64,000 bases of DNA from UBA987 sp002292105 (GTDB lineage: Bacteria > Bacteroidota > Bacteroidia > NS11-12g > UBA9320): positions 682,001-746,000 of the forward strand of contig OX044357.1 of NCBI GenBank assembly GCA_943846675.1. The letters are read 5' to 3'. Each line of letters begins with the position of its first letter. Within the stretch, counting starts at the first letter, position 1. The notes under the pieces are model-generated. The model worked only from the letters and a program-made list of their open reading frames with translations, was not told the origin of the DNA and ran no database searches. A program made the translations under genes and the position numbers. This document shows, in pieces, positions 36,346 to 45,720 of this stretch.

Positions 36346-37176
36346 ATGGCTATTACCGCAGCAGCAGTAAACGAATTGAGAAAAATGACCGGAGCAGGCA
36401 TGATGGACTGCAAAAAGGCATTGACTGAAGTAGGTGGCGACTTTGAAGCAGCTATCGACCTACTTAGAAAAAAAGGACAAAAAATTTCGGCAAACCGAGC
36501 AGACAGAGATGCAACAGAAGGAGCGGTTATCGCTTTAGCATCTGATGACAACACGGTTGGTGTAATCGTAAGGTTAAGTTGTGAAACTGACTTCGTTGCG
36601 AAAAACGCTGATTTCATCGCACTTGCAGACAACATCGCAAAAATTGCTTTAGAAAATAAAGCAGCTGACCTTGACGCATTAAAAGCATTAAGCATTGATG
36701 GGCAAGTGATTAGTGAGCGACTGACTGAGGAAATGGGTAAGATTGGTGAAAAAATTGATGTGACTAAATACGCTATCGTTTCTGGTGCATCAGTTATTAA
36801 CTATATCCACGCTGGAAACAGAATTGGTGTTTTGGTTGAGTTAAGCTTACCAACCAATGATGACATTTCAGCTGCAGGTAAAGATGTTGCTATGCAAATT
36901 GCAGCAATGAATCCTGTTTCTGTAGGTGAGGATGATATTCCTGCCGACGTTATCGAAAGAGAACTAGAAATTGGACGTGAGCAAGCACGTGCAGAAGGTA
37001 AGCCTGAGCAAATCATCGAAAAGATTGCAATGGGTAAACTGAATAAGTTTTATAAAGAAAACACATTAACGAAACAATCTTTTGTGAAAGATAGCTCAGT
37101 GAGTGTTGAAGGCATGCTTAAAGGCATCGACGCTGATTTAAAGGTATCATCTTTCTCAAGAATTGCACTTGGTTAA
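36346..37176 (+). CDS. tsf: Elongation factor Ts
   Basis: Nucleotide exchange factor for EF-Tu, 276 residues. The N-terminal UBA-like domain contains ELRKMTGAGMMDCKKAL, and the core contains TDFVAKNADF and the KPEQIIEKIAMGKLNKFYKE coiled stretch. It is the last gene of the ribosomal operon, with a terminator about 24 bases behind its stop. Confidence 0.97.
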   Translation: MAITAAAVNELRKMTGAGMMDCKKALTEVGGDFEAAIDLLRKKGQKISANRADRDATEGAVIALASDDNTVGVIVRLSCETDFVAKNADFIALADNIAKIALENKAADLDALKALSIDGQVISERLTEEMGKIGEKIDVTKYAIVSGASVINYIHAGNRIGVLVELSLPTNDDISAAGKDVAMQIAAMNPVSVGEDDIPADVIERELEIGREQARAEGKPEQIIEKIAMGKLNKFYKENTLTKQSFVKDSSVSVEGMLKGIDADLKVSSFSRIALG

Positions 37177-37199
37177 TTACCATTGTAAATAAAGAGATG

Positions 37200-37229
37200 A
37201 GGAGAAACATAGTTTCTCCTTTTTTTTTG
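37200..37229 (+). terminator. Intrinsic terminator after tsf
   Basis: AGGAGAAAC and GTTTCTCCT form a nine-pair stem with a 3-base loop, followed by a T-run. It separates the ribosomal operon from pyrH. Confidence 0.88.
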
Positions 37230-37264
37230 CCTTTTTTTGAAGAATAATGAAGTCCTAAAGGAAC

Positions 37265-37972
37265 ATGAAGTATAAAAGAATATTGCTAAAGTTGAGTGGA
37301 GAGGCCCTATTAGGGACTAAGGAGTACGGAATAGACCCTGAAGTCCTTAAGCGTTACGCTGTTGAAATTAAGAAAGTTCTTGATTTAGGTGTAGAAGTAG
37401 CAATTGTTATTGGTGGAGGAAACATCTTTAGAGGTGTCCAAGGTGTTGAAGGTGGAATGGATGACAGAGCCCAAGCTGATTATATGGGCATGTTGGCCAC
37501 TGTAATAAATGCCATGGCTTTACAAGGAGCTTTAGAGAAACAAGGCATTTATACGCGTTTATTGAGTGCCATCAAGATGGAACAGATAGCTGAGCCATTT
37601 ATACGCAGAAGAGCCATCAGACACCTTGAAAAAGGTCGTGTGGTCATATTTGGTGCTGGAACAGGTAATCCTTATTTCACAACAGATACGGCGGCGTCGC
37701 TACGGTCAGTAGAAATTGAAGCTGACGTGTTGCTAAAAGGAACCCGCGTTGACGGAATCTACTCTGCAGATCCGGAGAAGGATGCGACAGCGACTAGATA
37801 CGACAACCTTTCTTTTACAGAAGCTATTCAAAGACAGCTCAAAGTGATGGATATGACGGCATTTACGTTGTGCCAAGAAAACCACTTACCAATTGTTGTT
37901 TTTGATATGAATCGAGAAGATAATTTGGTGAATCTGGTTCGTGGCAACGAAGTCGGAACACTTGTGAGCTAG
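37265..37972 (+). CDS. pyrH: UMP kinase
   Basis: Amino-acid-kinase-fold enzyme of 235 residues that phosphorylates UMP to UDP. The phosphate-binding LLKLSGEAL (8-16), the GGGNIFRG loop, the UMP-binding MDDRAQADYMGMLATVINAM block and the ATP-site GTGNPYFTTDTAASLR are all present. It follows the tsf terminator in the frequent tsf-pyrH order, so it either has its own promoter in the 35-base gap or depends on read-through. Confidence 0.96.
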   Translation: MKYKRILLKLSGEALLGTKEYGIDPEVLKRYAVEIKKVLDLGVEVAIVIGGGNIFRGVQGVEGGMDDRAQADYMGMLATVINAMALQGALEKQGIYTRLLSAIKMEQIAEPFIRRRAIRHLEKGRVVIFGAGTGNPYFTTDTAASLRSVEIEADVLLKGTRVDGIYSADPEKDATATRYDNLSFTEAIQRQLKVMDMTAFTLCQENHLPIVVFDMNREDNLVNLVRGNEVGTLVS

Positions 37973-38000
37973 CCGAACCTAAAGGCATTGAGGCAACGAA

Positions 38001-38525
38001 CTATTGCAACCGAACTTCTTGTTCAATTAACGTTAAGTTTTCGTCGTTAACATCGTTGTCTAAGTAGTATATTATACCACATTTACTGTAAACACGTTGC
38101 TCCAAATCAGATGGTGATAACGGAGTGACTCCTGTCTGAATCAGAAATAAAGGAACGATGGTTTCCCATACAGTGTCTTTCAGTGAAAGGGTGGTCAAGG
38201 AATAGGTGTTTCCGTTCATTGGCGCCTGATATAAGCTAATATCATCTGCTCCATCACCATTTAAGTCTCCTTCATTTATTAGAATAATTTCACAACAGCC
38301 AGCCTCAATAGTGGGTATGCTGTTAATGGAAAAATAAACAGCATAACTGCCTGGGGTTCCATTTTCAATGGCATTGCCAACGCCTGATTTGGTCTGAACG
38401 GAAAATGCATATTCTTTAATGCCATCGCCGTTAAAATCGCCATATATGGATGATCCAACAGCAGCAGACTGTGCTTGCACCGTAGATGCGACCAATAGAA
38501 ACAGGAGAATGGAATTTAACTTCAT
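38001..38525 (-). CDS. Exported protein with Asp-rich calcium loops
   Basis: A 174-residue secreted protein. I use the Met at 38525, which starts a clean signal peptide (MKLNSILLFLLVASTVQAQ). Two DxNGDGxxD/E loops (GDFNGDGIKEY and GDLNGDGADDI) resemble FG-GAP/dockerin calcium sites. The rest is beta-rich with two Cys pairs (GCCEI and KCGII). The family is not recognised. It is convergent with pyrH. Confidence 0.65.
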   Translation of the reverse strand: MKLNSILLFLLVASTVQAQSAAVGSSIYGDFNGDGIKEYAFSVQTKSGVGNAIENGTPGSYAVYFSINSIPTIEAGCCEIILINEGDLNGDGADDISLYQAPMNGNTYSLTTLSLKDTVWETIVPLFLIQTGVTPLSPSDLEQRVYSKCGIIYYLDNDVNDENLTLIEQEVRLQ

Positions 38526-38700
38526 GACTCGTACCACTTTCAAAACGCTTTATGACGTAAGATGTTATACGTATCTAGTCAAAGAACGTAGATAATTTTG
38601 GTTTTAGCAAGTGGGAAATATCAACCAAAACGCTGATTATTTCTTACATCCGTTACTGTAATGAGTTCGGGATGTTTATATGTTTTGATAACCTGAGCGG

Positions 38701-40233
38701 CTATGAATTGTCTATCTCCTCTAAATTTTTGACAGCCTCTATTCTCGGTGGATATAGTTTTGACACAATTACACCAGCAAGCATGGCTAATGCAAAAGAG
38801 GGTGCCAAGACGTCTAATTCGATAAAGTACTTTCCGACAGATTCCATGGATTGGACAAAAAACTTAAAGATTATGACGGAGGCAAATCCCGTTATCATAG
38901 ACGCAATCGCACCTTTTTCACTGTAACCTTTCCAAAACAGTGTAAGGATGATAACCGGGCAAAAGGTAGCAGCAATTCCGGACCAACCGAAAATGATTAC
39001 CCAAAAGACTTGCCGGTCTGGTGAAACCCAATTAAGTATGATGGCTATTCCCAAGGCCAATACCGCCATGATCACGGTTGATATTCGAGATATGTTTGTT
39101 AGGTTTTCATCTTTTAAATCAGGTCTAAATATTTTTTGATAAAAGTCGCGTGAAATTGAACTTGACGCAAGTATTAAGAGAGAATCGATGGTAGACATAA
39201 TAGCCGACAAGACTATGGCCACGTAAATGGCAACAACCACAAGCGGTAAGTATAATTCGGTAACCATACTCAATACATCTTTACCACCAACACCCAATAT
39301 CGCTTCGGCGTCTTGACCATTTCTTGTAAAAATCACACGGGCAAGAATCCCGATTGTAACAGCTGCTGCGTCAGTAAGCAGGGTAAAAAGAAGTGCAACT
39401 TTTTTTCCTTTATCTATTTCGGCCTCATTCTTAATAGACATGAATCGCACGTATACTTGTGGTGATCCTAAAAATCCTAAACCAATCATAGAGAATCCTA
39501 AGATGGTAAAGATGTTTATCCAGACGTCGTCACTTTTACCCCAAATATTGGTTAAAGCAGGGTCGATCATGTTTAAACCTTCCGTGATTCCAGTCCCATG
39601 ATCCATGGAGAACCACACCACAATTGGCAACAAAACCAGTCCAAAAAACATCAAGACTCCTTGAAACAAATCAGACCAAACAGCCGCAACAAAACCGCCT
39701 AGAAATATATAGACCAGTACAATTAAGAAGCCTATTAAAGCACCAACTTTGTAGTCAATGTCGAGCATTGATTTAAAAGCAACGCCCGTTACATCAATTT
39801 GCGAAGCCACGTAAATAACAATGAATATGACAAGGGCTGATGCAGCAACGGCTCTAAGTGTATGGCTTGTGGTTTTGAAATGGCTTTGTAAATAATCTGG
39901 GATGGTTATCGATCCAAATGAATCAGACCTCCGTTTGAATTTTTTGGCCATGAACTGCCAGGATATAAAAACCCCAAGAAGTTCTCCAGCAACGACCCAA
40001 TAACCGGCATACCCGGCAATGGCACCCATTCCTGTCAGTCCAATAAGGAGCCAACCAGATTCTCCTGTTGCTCTTGCTGAAAATGCAACGGCCCAGAAAC
40101 CCATTTTCTTTCCTCCAACATAATAGTCGCTGATGTTTTTTATTCTTTTTGATGCCACAACTCCTATTAAGAAAAGGATGGCAACATAAATACTCAGGAC
40201 AATTATTTTGACTGTAAGTGGGTTCGAAATCAT
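38701..40233 (-). CDS. Sodium/solute symporter (SSS family, PutP-like)
   Basis: A 510-residue symporter with about 13 membrane segments. RATGESGWLLIGLTGMGAIAGY matches the PutP-type substrate/sodium region, and FLGGFVAAVWSDLFQGVLM and GLGFLGSPQVYVRFMSIK are SSS family signatures. The closest well-studied relative is sodium/proline symporter PutP, so proline or a related amino acid is plausible but not shown. It is a single gene; 276 bases without a gene lie upstream. Confidence 0.88.
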   Translation of the reverse strand: MISNPLTVKIIVLSIYVAILFLIGVVASKRIKNISDYYVGGKKMGFWAVAFSARATGESGWLLIGLTGMGAIAGYAGYWVVAGELLGVFISWQFMAKKFKRRSDSFGSITIPDYLQSHFKTTSHTLRAVAASALVIFIVIYVASQIDVTGVAFKSMLDIDYKVGALIGFLIVLVYIFLGGFVAAVWSDLFQGVLMFFGLVLLPIVVWFSMDHGTGITEGLNMIDPALTNIWGKSDDVWINIFTILGFSMIGLGFLGSPQVYVRFMSIKNEAEIDKGKKVALLFTLLTDAAAVTIGILARVIFTRNGQDAEAILGVGGKDVLSMVTELYLPLVVVAIYVAIVLSAIMSTIDSLLILASSSISRDFYQKIFRPDLKDENLTNISRISTVIMAVLALGIAIILNWVSPDRQVFWVIIFGWSGIAATFCPVIILTLFWKGYSEKGAIASMITGFASVIIFKFFVQSMESVGKYFIELDVLAPSFALAMLAGVIVSKLYPPRIEAVKNLEEIDNS

Positions 40234-40509
40234 AATGCTGGATATTAGCTAATAAATTCGGAAGTAATGGTATTTTACCTAAATATCCTTAATTTTTAGC
40301 GATTACCGGGAAGATGTAAAAAGCGTATTTTTTGCCAAAAACAACTTATTTTAAACGAAAATGGAGCTGATATGGTGGAAAAACGAGTAAAAACGGTAAA
40401 AAAGAAAGGGAATTGACTATCTTCGTTTGTGACTGATTCGGAAAGTGAAAAAAAACGACAGACACTAAATTTGAGGGTTGTCCTTGGATTTTAAATTGAT
40501 TAATCCCAT

Positions 40510-41064
40510 ATGACCACTATTTCAAACTCAACTCAAGTTTTAGTAGAAAACGTTAACTCAGTTCAAGACTTACTTTCGTGTATGACAAGTCTTGATAAGT
40601 CGCAATTCAATGCGTGCATCTTTGCGGTAGATCTCTCAGAATGTGACTTTACGCCTTATGGATCTTGGAGTGAGGAGCATTATACCAGAAACTGTTTGTA
40701 TTGCGATGACAAATATGAGGCCATCTTGCTTTGTTGGGAGAAAGGCCAATACACGCCAATTCACGATCATGGTGGAGAAGAATGCTGGGTCAAAATAATT
40801 AGCGGGTCAATAGAAGAAACCATTTACAAACCGAACGAAAATGGCGCACCTACGCCAGTAAAAACAGAAGTAGCTCATGCTGGGAGTACGGCTTATATGA
40901 TTGACTTTATGGGCTGCCACAGATTAAAGAACGTTGGCGAAGAGCGTGCCATGTCTTTACATATCTATGCCAAACCAATAAGTCGGTGTAATATTTATGA
41001 TGAAGCTCAGTCTAAGTATGTTCCTAAAGACCTTGTCTACGATTCCATTGTAGACATTCAGTAG
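40510..41064 (+). CDS. Cysteine dioxygenase family protein
   Basis: Cupin-fold iron enzyme, 184 residues, likely oxidising cysteine (or a related thiol) to the sulfinic acid. The iron ligands are visible: His85 and His87 in PIHDHGGEECW and His137 in MGCHRLKN. Cys92 and Tyr153 stand where mammalian cysteine dioxygenase forms its Cys-Tyr cross-link, unusual among bacterial members, many of which have Gly at the Cys position. Upstream is a gene-free gap with no clear promoter. No sulfur-metabolism neighbours are present. Confidence 0.88.
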   Translation: MTTISNSTQVLVENVNSVQDLLSCMTSLDKSQFNACIFAVDLSECDFTPYGSWSEEHYTRNCLYCDDKYEAILLCWEKGQYTPIHDHGGEECWVKIISGSIEETIYKPNENGAPTPVKTEVAHAGSTAYMIDFMGCHRLKNVGEERAMSLHIYAKPISRCNIYDEAQSKYVPKDLVYDSIVDIQ

Positions 41065-41150
41065 AGACTTTTAAAACCCAAGTTGGTTAGTATTTTATTG
41101 TTCCACTGTTCATTGCTGAAGCATGCATTCGATTATAGGGTTTTTGTAGA

Positions 41151-41393
41151 TTACTCTTCAGGCTTCGCCTCAAAAGCCAACCTCTTTTCTTTCAGCCATT
41201 TGGCCATGTTTTTAGAATCTGCGGTCTGCATAAGATCACGCATTTTTTGCATTGCCTGAATATGTGCAGTATCTTGTTTTTGGAACATATCCATTCCATG
41301 TTTTTTGCTTTTTTCTTGAATTTCCTCAAAGGTTTCTGCTGTGAATACTGCCCCACAGGCGCCACCAAGTTCATTACAGGTCATTGATTTCAT
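41151..41393 (-). CDS. DUF1059-like small protein
   Basis: An 80-residue protein starting KSMTCNELGGACGAVFTAETFEE, resembling the DUF1059 family of small proteins with a CxxLGxxCxxxF motif. The C-terminal half is a charged helix (KMRDLMQTADSKNMAKWLKEKR). It lies 11 bases after the SRPBCC gene on the same strand and is probably co-transcribed. Function unknown. Confidence 0.7.
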   Translation of the reverse strand: MKSMTCNELGGACGAVFTAETFEEIQEKSKKHGMDMFQKQDTAHIQAMQKMRDLMQTADSKNMAKWLKEKRLAFEAKPEE

Positions 41394-41404
41394 AGTGCGT
41401 ATTG

Positions 41405-41836
41405 TTATTGTTCAACATATGCCTTAAAGGCGTTCATGTATTTTAAAGATTGCTTTTTAAACATACCTTTCATTAAAGGTCCCAAAAGCTTCATGAAACC
41501 TTTTAATTCGAAGTAGCTATTGTTTGTTTGTTTGACAACATTTTCGTCAATTTTCTCAAATTGCATTTCAACTTCATTGTATCCCATAGAACTGGTATAA
41601 CCAAACTTGATATGGTCGGGCAAGTTTTCCTCAAGAATCGTTTCTGCGATTACCATTTCTTTGTTTTTATGTAAAAAATGAAAATTGCTTTTGGCCCCTT
41701 TTGATCCGGGCACCCCTGAAAGATGTTCGATTTTTTGTAGACCTTCCATCCAATGCTTAACACCTTCTGGATCTTTGAATTTGCTGATCACTTCATCAAG
41801 TGAGCCATTGATCGTATTGCTCAATGTGTATCTCAT
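41405..41836 (-). CDS. SRPBCC (START-like) family protein
   Basis: A 143-residue protein with the helix-grip fold pattern: SNTINGSLDEVISKFKDPEGVKHWMEGL at the N-terminus split by a short loop, then alternating strands and a long C-terminal helix (MKGMFKKQSLKYMNAFKAYVEQ). Such domains bind hydrophobic ligands. No ligand is evident. It is the first gene of a pair with the DUF1059-like protein. Confidence 0.78.
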   Translation of the reverse strand: MRYTLSNTINGSLDEVISKFKDPEGVKHWMEGLQKIEHLSGVPGSKGAKSNFHFLHKNKEMVIAETILEENLPDHIKFGYTSSMGYNEVEMQFEKIDENVVKQTNNSYFELKGFMKLLGPLMKGMFKKQSLKYMNAFKAYVEQ

Positions 41837-41972
41837 GGATGATATTTTGAATACAATTTATTCAAAAAAACTTAAACGATTCTTGTATGAATCCAAAAGT
41901 TGAAAGAAAGAAGAAGGCTAGTTACATAATTGAAGCATCTATTTGCGGCTTAAATAATTCGGTGAAACAGTG

Positions 41973-42539
41973 TTACAAAAACGTAACTTCTCCTGTTTCC
42001 AAACTATAATATGCTGAAACGATTTCAATATCACCGCGTTTGGCGGCATCACCGATAATCGTTGACCTGTTTACCAGTTCTTCAGCAGTCATTTGTGCGT
42101 TTATTTTAACAATGTCATTCACTGAATCAGATGCTGATGCAGCGCTTATTGCTGGTGTAATATGTCCAAGTAAATGGTTCAAATTATAGCCATTGTCTCC
42201 ACCGTTTACTGCTGCTGTAACGGCACCACAACTTTGGTGTCCAAGAACAACAATGACCTGAGACCCGCAATTTGCAACAGCGTATTCCATGCTCGCAAGA
42301 GAAGAGCTGTTTGCTACATTTCCGGCAACACGAACAACAAATAATTCACCTAGACCGGCATCAAAAGCCAATTCTGGAACTACTCTACTATCTGCGCAAC
42401 TTAATACGATGGTATGCGGTTGCTGACCACCAACTAAATCATTTCTTCTGACACTGTCTTGCAGTTTCCCGTCCAATTTGTCAGCCACAAATCGGCTATT
42501 ACCGTCTTTAAGTCGTTGTTTGATATCTGCTATGTTCAT
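41973..42539 (-). CDS. Beta-class carbonic anhydrase
   Basis: A 188-residue zinc enzyme interconverting carbon dioxide and bicarbonate. The zinc ligands Cys48, His101 and Cys104 (VLSCADSRV and VLGHQSCGAV) and the Asp50-Arg52 dyad are present. The length is a little short for the class but the core is complete. It stands alone between unrelated genes. Confidence 0.93.
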   Translation of the reverse strand: MNIADIKQRLKDGNSRFVADKLDGKLQDSVRRNDLVGGQQPHTIVLSCADSRVVPELAFDAGLGELFVVRVAGNVANSSSLASMEYAVANCGSQVIVVLGHQSCGAVTAAVNGGDNGYNLNHLLGHITPAISAASASDSVNDIVKINAQMTAEELVNRSTIIGDAAKRGDIEIVSAYYSLETGEVTFL

Positions 42540-42585
42540 TTTCTTATTCTTCGATTAAGTCTCAAGTATAAAGTCCAGACGGCAA

Positions 42586-43266
42586 TTATCCAATGGTTTG
42601 AACCGATTCGTTTGTGAATTTTAGGTTAACCAGACGGTCGTTTTGTTCAAATATCCCCTCAAAAGGAGAAGGGGTAGGGAACTTGGATGTTGGAAACCAT
42701 GTTTTCTTTTTGGTGTAATTAACTAGAAGGAATAATCCGTCTTCTGATCCATTTGCTCCAAATCTGTCAAGGTTTCCGTATTTAAGTTTTGAGCCTAACG
42801 TTGATACAATTTGCGCATTTAAAACCTCAGGGTGTTTTGATGCCATACCAATTTCATTTACAGAAATAATATGGGTAGCATCAAATCCTGGCTTATCTGA
42901 ATCGTTGTCGAGGTCATGTCTGACAATGAACTCTAAGATGTTTCCTGTGGGATCCAAGAAGTATACCGATTCTGAATTCCAATCTTCAGGACCGGGTTCA
43001 ATTACTCTACCCTTTTCGTATGATATCACCGTTAACCTTTTTTGCAGCCAAGTGATGGCGGATTGCAATCTATTATTGGGAATCAGGAAGCAATAGTGGT
43101 AGACGTATGCTGTGTTTGACTGCTTGAAAATTAGCTTAGTGTGCCCAAGTTGCACGGCGAAGGACGTCGCTGTGCGATCATAGGGCTGGAGATTAAAAGT
43201 ATTTAGATAAAAGTCACGCTGTTTGTGAAGTTCCGAGGTGTATAGGGTGAGTTCCTTTATCTTCAT
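42586..43266 (-). CDS. VOC (glyoxalase/bleomycin-resistance) family protein
   Basis: A 226-residue protein of the vicinal-oxygen-chelate superfamily. I use the Met of MKIKELTLYTSELHKQRDFY at 43266, since the longer frame adds nine non-conserved residues. The repeated beta-alpha-beta-beta-beta units appear in the N-terminal 120 residues (FYLNTFNLQPYD, YHYCFLIP, SVYFLDPTGNILEFIVRHD), and HIISVNEIG begins the second half. The reaction is unknown; relatives are dioxygenases, glyoxalases and binding proteins. Confidence 0.8.
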   Translation of the reverse strand: MKIKELTLYTSELHKQRDFYLNTFNLQPYDRTATSFAVQLGHTKLIFKQSNTAYVYHYCFLIPNNRLQSAITWLQKRLTVISYEKGRVIEPGPEDWNSESVYFLDPTGNILEFIVRHDLDNDSDKPGFDATHIISVNEIGMASKHPEVLNAQIVSTLGSKLKYGNLDRFGANGSEDGLFLLVNYTKKKTWFPTSKFPTPSPFEGIFEQNDRLVNLKFTNESVQTIG

Positions 43267-43323
43267 TACTTGGTTAACAATTAAAACGTGCAAACGGGTT
43301 TATACGTGTTATCGATGAGGTTA

Positions 43324-43683
43324 TCAATAGATCTTAATTTGTATTTGACTTCTAGGGACCCGTTTTCTGAAGGTACTGAATGCTTTTAGTCTTGAGCGCT
43401 TTATTTCTAAGGCATTTATATTTGAAAAGTGCAGCTTGTAAGTGCCCGCTTTAAATATTGCAAACAAAAATACACGGATGGCACGGTGACCATCTTTGAT
43501 AGATTGAATTTTAAGATTCGTTTTTGTAACAGTCACCGTTACATCAGTTTCGCGATTCGTAAGAACAATACCAAAACCGTTTAAGCGAACACCCCAACCA
43601 CCAAGGATGTCTATTCGGTATGTTCCGATGTCCAGGTTAATTTCAGTATCGGCTTCGTCAATATGCAGGGTGTACGTATTCAT
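43324..43683 (-). CDS. Hypothetical beta-rich protein
   Basis: A 119-residue protein with strongly alternating beta strands (TLHIDEADTEINLDIGTYRIDILGG split across two turns, DVTVTVTKTNLKIQSI) and a basic C-terminus. There is no signal peptide if the Met at 43683 is used, the best start because it places MNTYTLHI at the N-terminus. No family recognised. It lies 70 bases after the RDD gene. Confidence 0.5.
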   Translation of the reverse strand: MNTYTLHIDEADTEINLDIGTYRIDILGGWGVRLNGFGIVLTNRETDVTVTVTKTNLKIQSIKDGHRAIRVFLFAIFKAGTYKLHFSNINALEIKRSRLKAFSTFRKRVPRSQIQIKIY

Positions 43684-43753
43684 TTTATACCCCATGTATC
43701 ACAAACGGATTTTTTGTTCGACAGAGCACTTGCAATCTTTATCTTTCAGTTTT

Positions 43754-44329
43754 TTAAACATTTTTTTCTTTAAGTAGTTGAGCGTCCATTAAGTTTTTTA
43801 GCTCGATTAATTCTTCTTTTTTAACAACCCAAGTGTCAGACCACTTGTCGTGCCAGCCTCTACTCAAGTCGCCGAAGCAGGAATATGGCTCGAATGGAAC
43901 TAGCCGGATGAGTGACCTTAGTATCAGCTGTCTATTACTGGGTTTGTTGCCGTACTGGTCGATTACGAAGGTTTTAGTTAACATCTTCCCCGGGGTTTGC
44001 TGCCAATTTCGTTCACATATAAAATACAAGAACGGATACAAGGCAAACACGACTAGATCGGTCACAATTTCCAATAACTCCCCAACAAATGAGTCTTGCA
44101 CTGCGGGCAATGGAGATTCTAGGAGTACAGAAACGATACTGATTACAGTGCTAAATATCATCGCATCGATAAAGAAGTGGGCAAACCTTGGACCTGCAGA
44201 AATGGTTTTAACCTTACGATTTCTAATGAATGGTTCTTTAACCCTAATTCGATTCCCATAGGCGTCCTTCTTGTAACGGGTATGGTAGCTTGTCTCCTTA
44301 ATTTCAGTGATTTTCGGTTTGGTCTGCAT
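43754..44329 (-). CDS. RDD family membrane protein
   Basis: A 191-residue protein of the RDD family, small membrane proteins of mostly unknown or transport-related function. A basic N-terminus (1-45) leads into GPRFAHFFIDAMIFSTVISI, holding the Arg and Asp that name the family, a second membrane pair (VVFALYPFLYFICE) and the QQTPGKMLTKTFVID motif, followed by RQLILRSLIRLVPFEP. No neighbour suggests a specific role. Confidence 0.85.
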   Translation of the reverse strand: MQTKPKITEIKETSYHTRYKKDAYGNRIRVKEPFIRNRKVKTISAGPRFAHFFIDAMIFSTVISIVSVLLESPLPAVQDSFVGELLEIVTDLVVFALYPFLYFICERNWQQTPGKMLTKTFVIDQYGNKPSNRQLILRSLIRLVPFEPYSCFGDLSRGWHDKWSDTWVVKKEELIELKNLMDAQLLKEKNV

Positions 44330-44361
44330 GAAGAATCAAATATATGTGTTTAAGTGATTTG

Positions 44362-44568
44362 TTATTGCTTCACTAACTTGAAGGTGATTTTGTTACTAGG
44401 TGTTCGGATAAATTTTGATTGACCAGTTGCCGCTTTACCCGATGAGTAATACAACGAGATGGCAGATTGAATCAAACTCTTTATTTGCTCGATGTCGCCC
44501 CACTTATACTTTAAGGGAAGCGAGGTAAACTCAGCAAACAAAGTATCATAATCTTTAGACTTCGATTT
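44362..44568 (-). pseudogene. Gene remnant without start
   Basis: In the 404-base gap between 44329 and 44734, the minus strand holds 68 sense codons with protein-like composition (YDTLFAEFTSLPLKYKWGD, then IEQIKSLIQSAISLYY and KFIRTPSNKITFKLVKQ) ending in TAA. It is preceded directly by a TAA and has no start codon, so it looks like the 3' end of a lost gene. The family is not recognised. The rest of the gap (44569-44733) shows nothing I can name. Confidence 0.4.
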
Positions 44569-44733
44569 TTAAAGTAGATTTTCCAGTATTAATCTATGAG
44601 CTATTAACTCAGTCGTGCCAACTTAGATGGTTTAACGCTATTTTTTGGCTAGCGTCTATCCACGTAATCGCATGATTTACCACATTATTAAAGGGCTAAA
44701 TTTTCAAAGTTTACTTTTTACACTATGCTTTAC

Positions 44734-45666
44734 TTATTTCATGTTTGCAGAATACTGTTTGTTGTACGTCAATAGATAGAATCCATTCATAACATAAGCA
44801 TGAGGCAAGGTAATGGAAGAAAATGCTATCAATAAGGAGTAGCCGTAAGACAGGTTGACTAAGTTCGAATAAATGCATCCAAACAGAATTAATATGCCAA
44901 CTATTGAAATCACAGTAAATGGTGCAACCAAGGATATAAATCCACGGAGTGAGACGATTTGTTGCTCAATTTTTAAAAAATGATACTCCTCTCGCATCAC
45001 TTTGAAAGCGTGCAGGATAATAAAATATAGAGTAAAGCCAATCAAAAGAGGGAGTAAGTAAAATGCAGAAAGAATTAGAGTCAAGACTAAAAACTCCATA
45101 AACATGTTTTCGATAGTTAACAGTCTTTTGTAAGTTAGGATGACAGTAAATATGATAGTTAGACTAACCGAAACCGAGAAAAAATATAATAATCCAATTT
45201 TCCGATGAAGAACCCTGAATTGATCGAATTCTTTGTACAGATCCATGATTATTTGAGTCTCGTTATAATTTAAATATAAAAGCCCTGATAGCAGAGTTGA
45301 TCCCCAAAAGAAGAAAAGTAGTTTGGCAACAAAAGTTTGTTTGTTGAAGTAATGACAGAATTGAGATTGACCAAAATGAAAGGCTGAAATGACCAAAAAG
45401 ATAAGGTAGGCTATCAATGGAGCAGCTGTCCAAAGCACCACGTTTAAGCTTACAAATAGGAGATATCCCACAATGAAGTGAACGTGTTTAATTTTTTTAT
45501 TTCTCAAAAAGAGCACATTGTCAATGGCGCCGTGAGGAATTCCTAAGATTAGTAGAAATGGTGTGGTGATAATTAGTTGACCAGAAAGAGAAGCATCATA
45601 TCCACCCGAAATAAGGGTGAGCGTGAGTAATAAAAAAGAGATGAATATAAATGTTGCTTTGGTCAT
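44734..45666 (-). CDS. blh: Beta-carotene 15,15'-dioxygenase, Brp/Blh family
   Basis: Integral membrane oxygenase of 310 residues that cleaves beta-carotene to retinal, the chromophore of the rhodopsin encoded just upstream. About eight hydrophobic segments are present, and the conserved iron-binding histidines are in GIPHGAIDN (His45), SAFHFGQSQFCH, ILHAFKVM and TLPHAYVM. It is the partner gene expected for a proteorhodopsin. Its ATG directly follows a terminator-like hairpin, so its expression may depend on read-through. Confidence 0.93.
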   Translation of the reverse strand: MTKATFIFISFLLLTLTLISGGYDASLSGQLIITTPFLLILGIPHGAIDNVLFLRNKKIKHVHFIVGYLLFVSLNVVLWTAAPLIAYLIFLVISAFHFGQSQFCHYFNKQTFVAKLLFFFWGSTLLSGLLYLNYNETQIIMDLYKEFDQFRVLHRKIGLLYFFSVSVSLTIIFTVILTYKRLLTIENMFMEFLVLTLILSAFYLLPLLIGFTLYFIILHAFKVMREEYHFLKIEQQIVSLRGFISLVAPFTVISIVGILILFGCIYSNLVNLSYGYSLLIAFSSITLPHAYVMNGFYLLTYNKQYSANMK

Positions 45667-45705
45667 GAAAAAAAAGGCCTTACGCTAGAATTAACGCAAG
45701 GCCTT
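45667..45705 (-). terminator. Hairpin terminator between rhodopsin and blh
   Basis: On the minus strand AAGGCCTTGCG and CGTAAGGCCTT form an 11-pair stem (one G-T pair) with a 10-base loop, followed by T8 that runs to within one base of the blh ATG. It looks like a factor-independent terminator for the rhodopsin transcript. Confidence 0.8.
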
Positions 45706-45720
45706 AATAAAGAGTTATAA

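Noticed and set aside
40234..40509. Riboswitch or RNA gene before the cysteine dioxygenase gene
   Set aside because: I found no conserved riboswitch motif, hairpin with T-run, or tRNA-like TTCGANTC arm here or elsewhere in the window.
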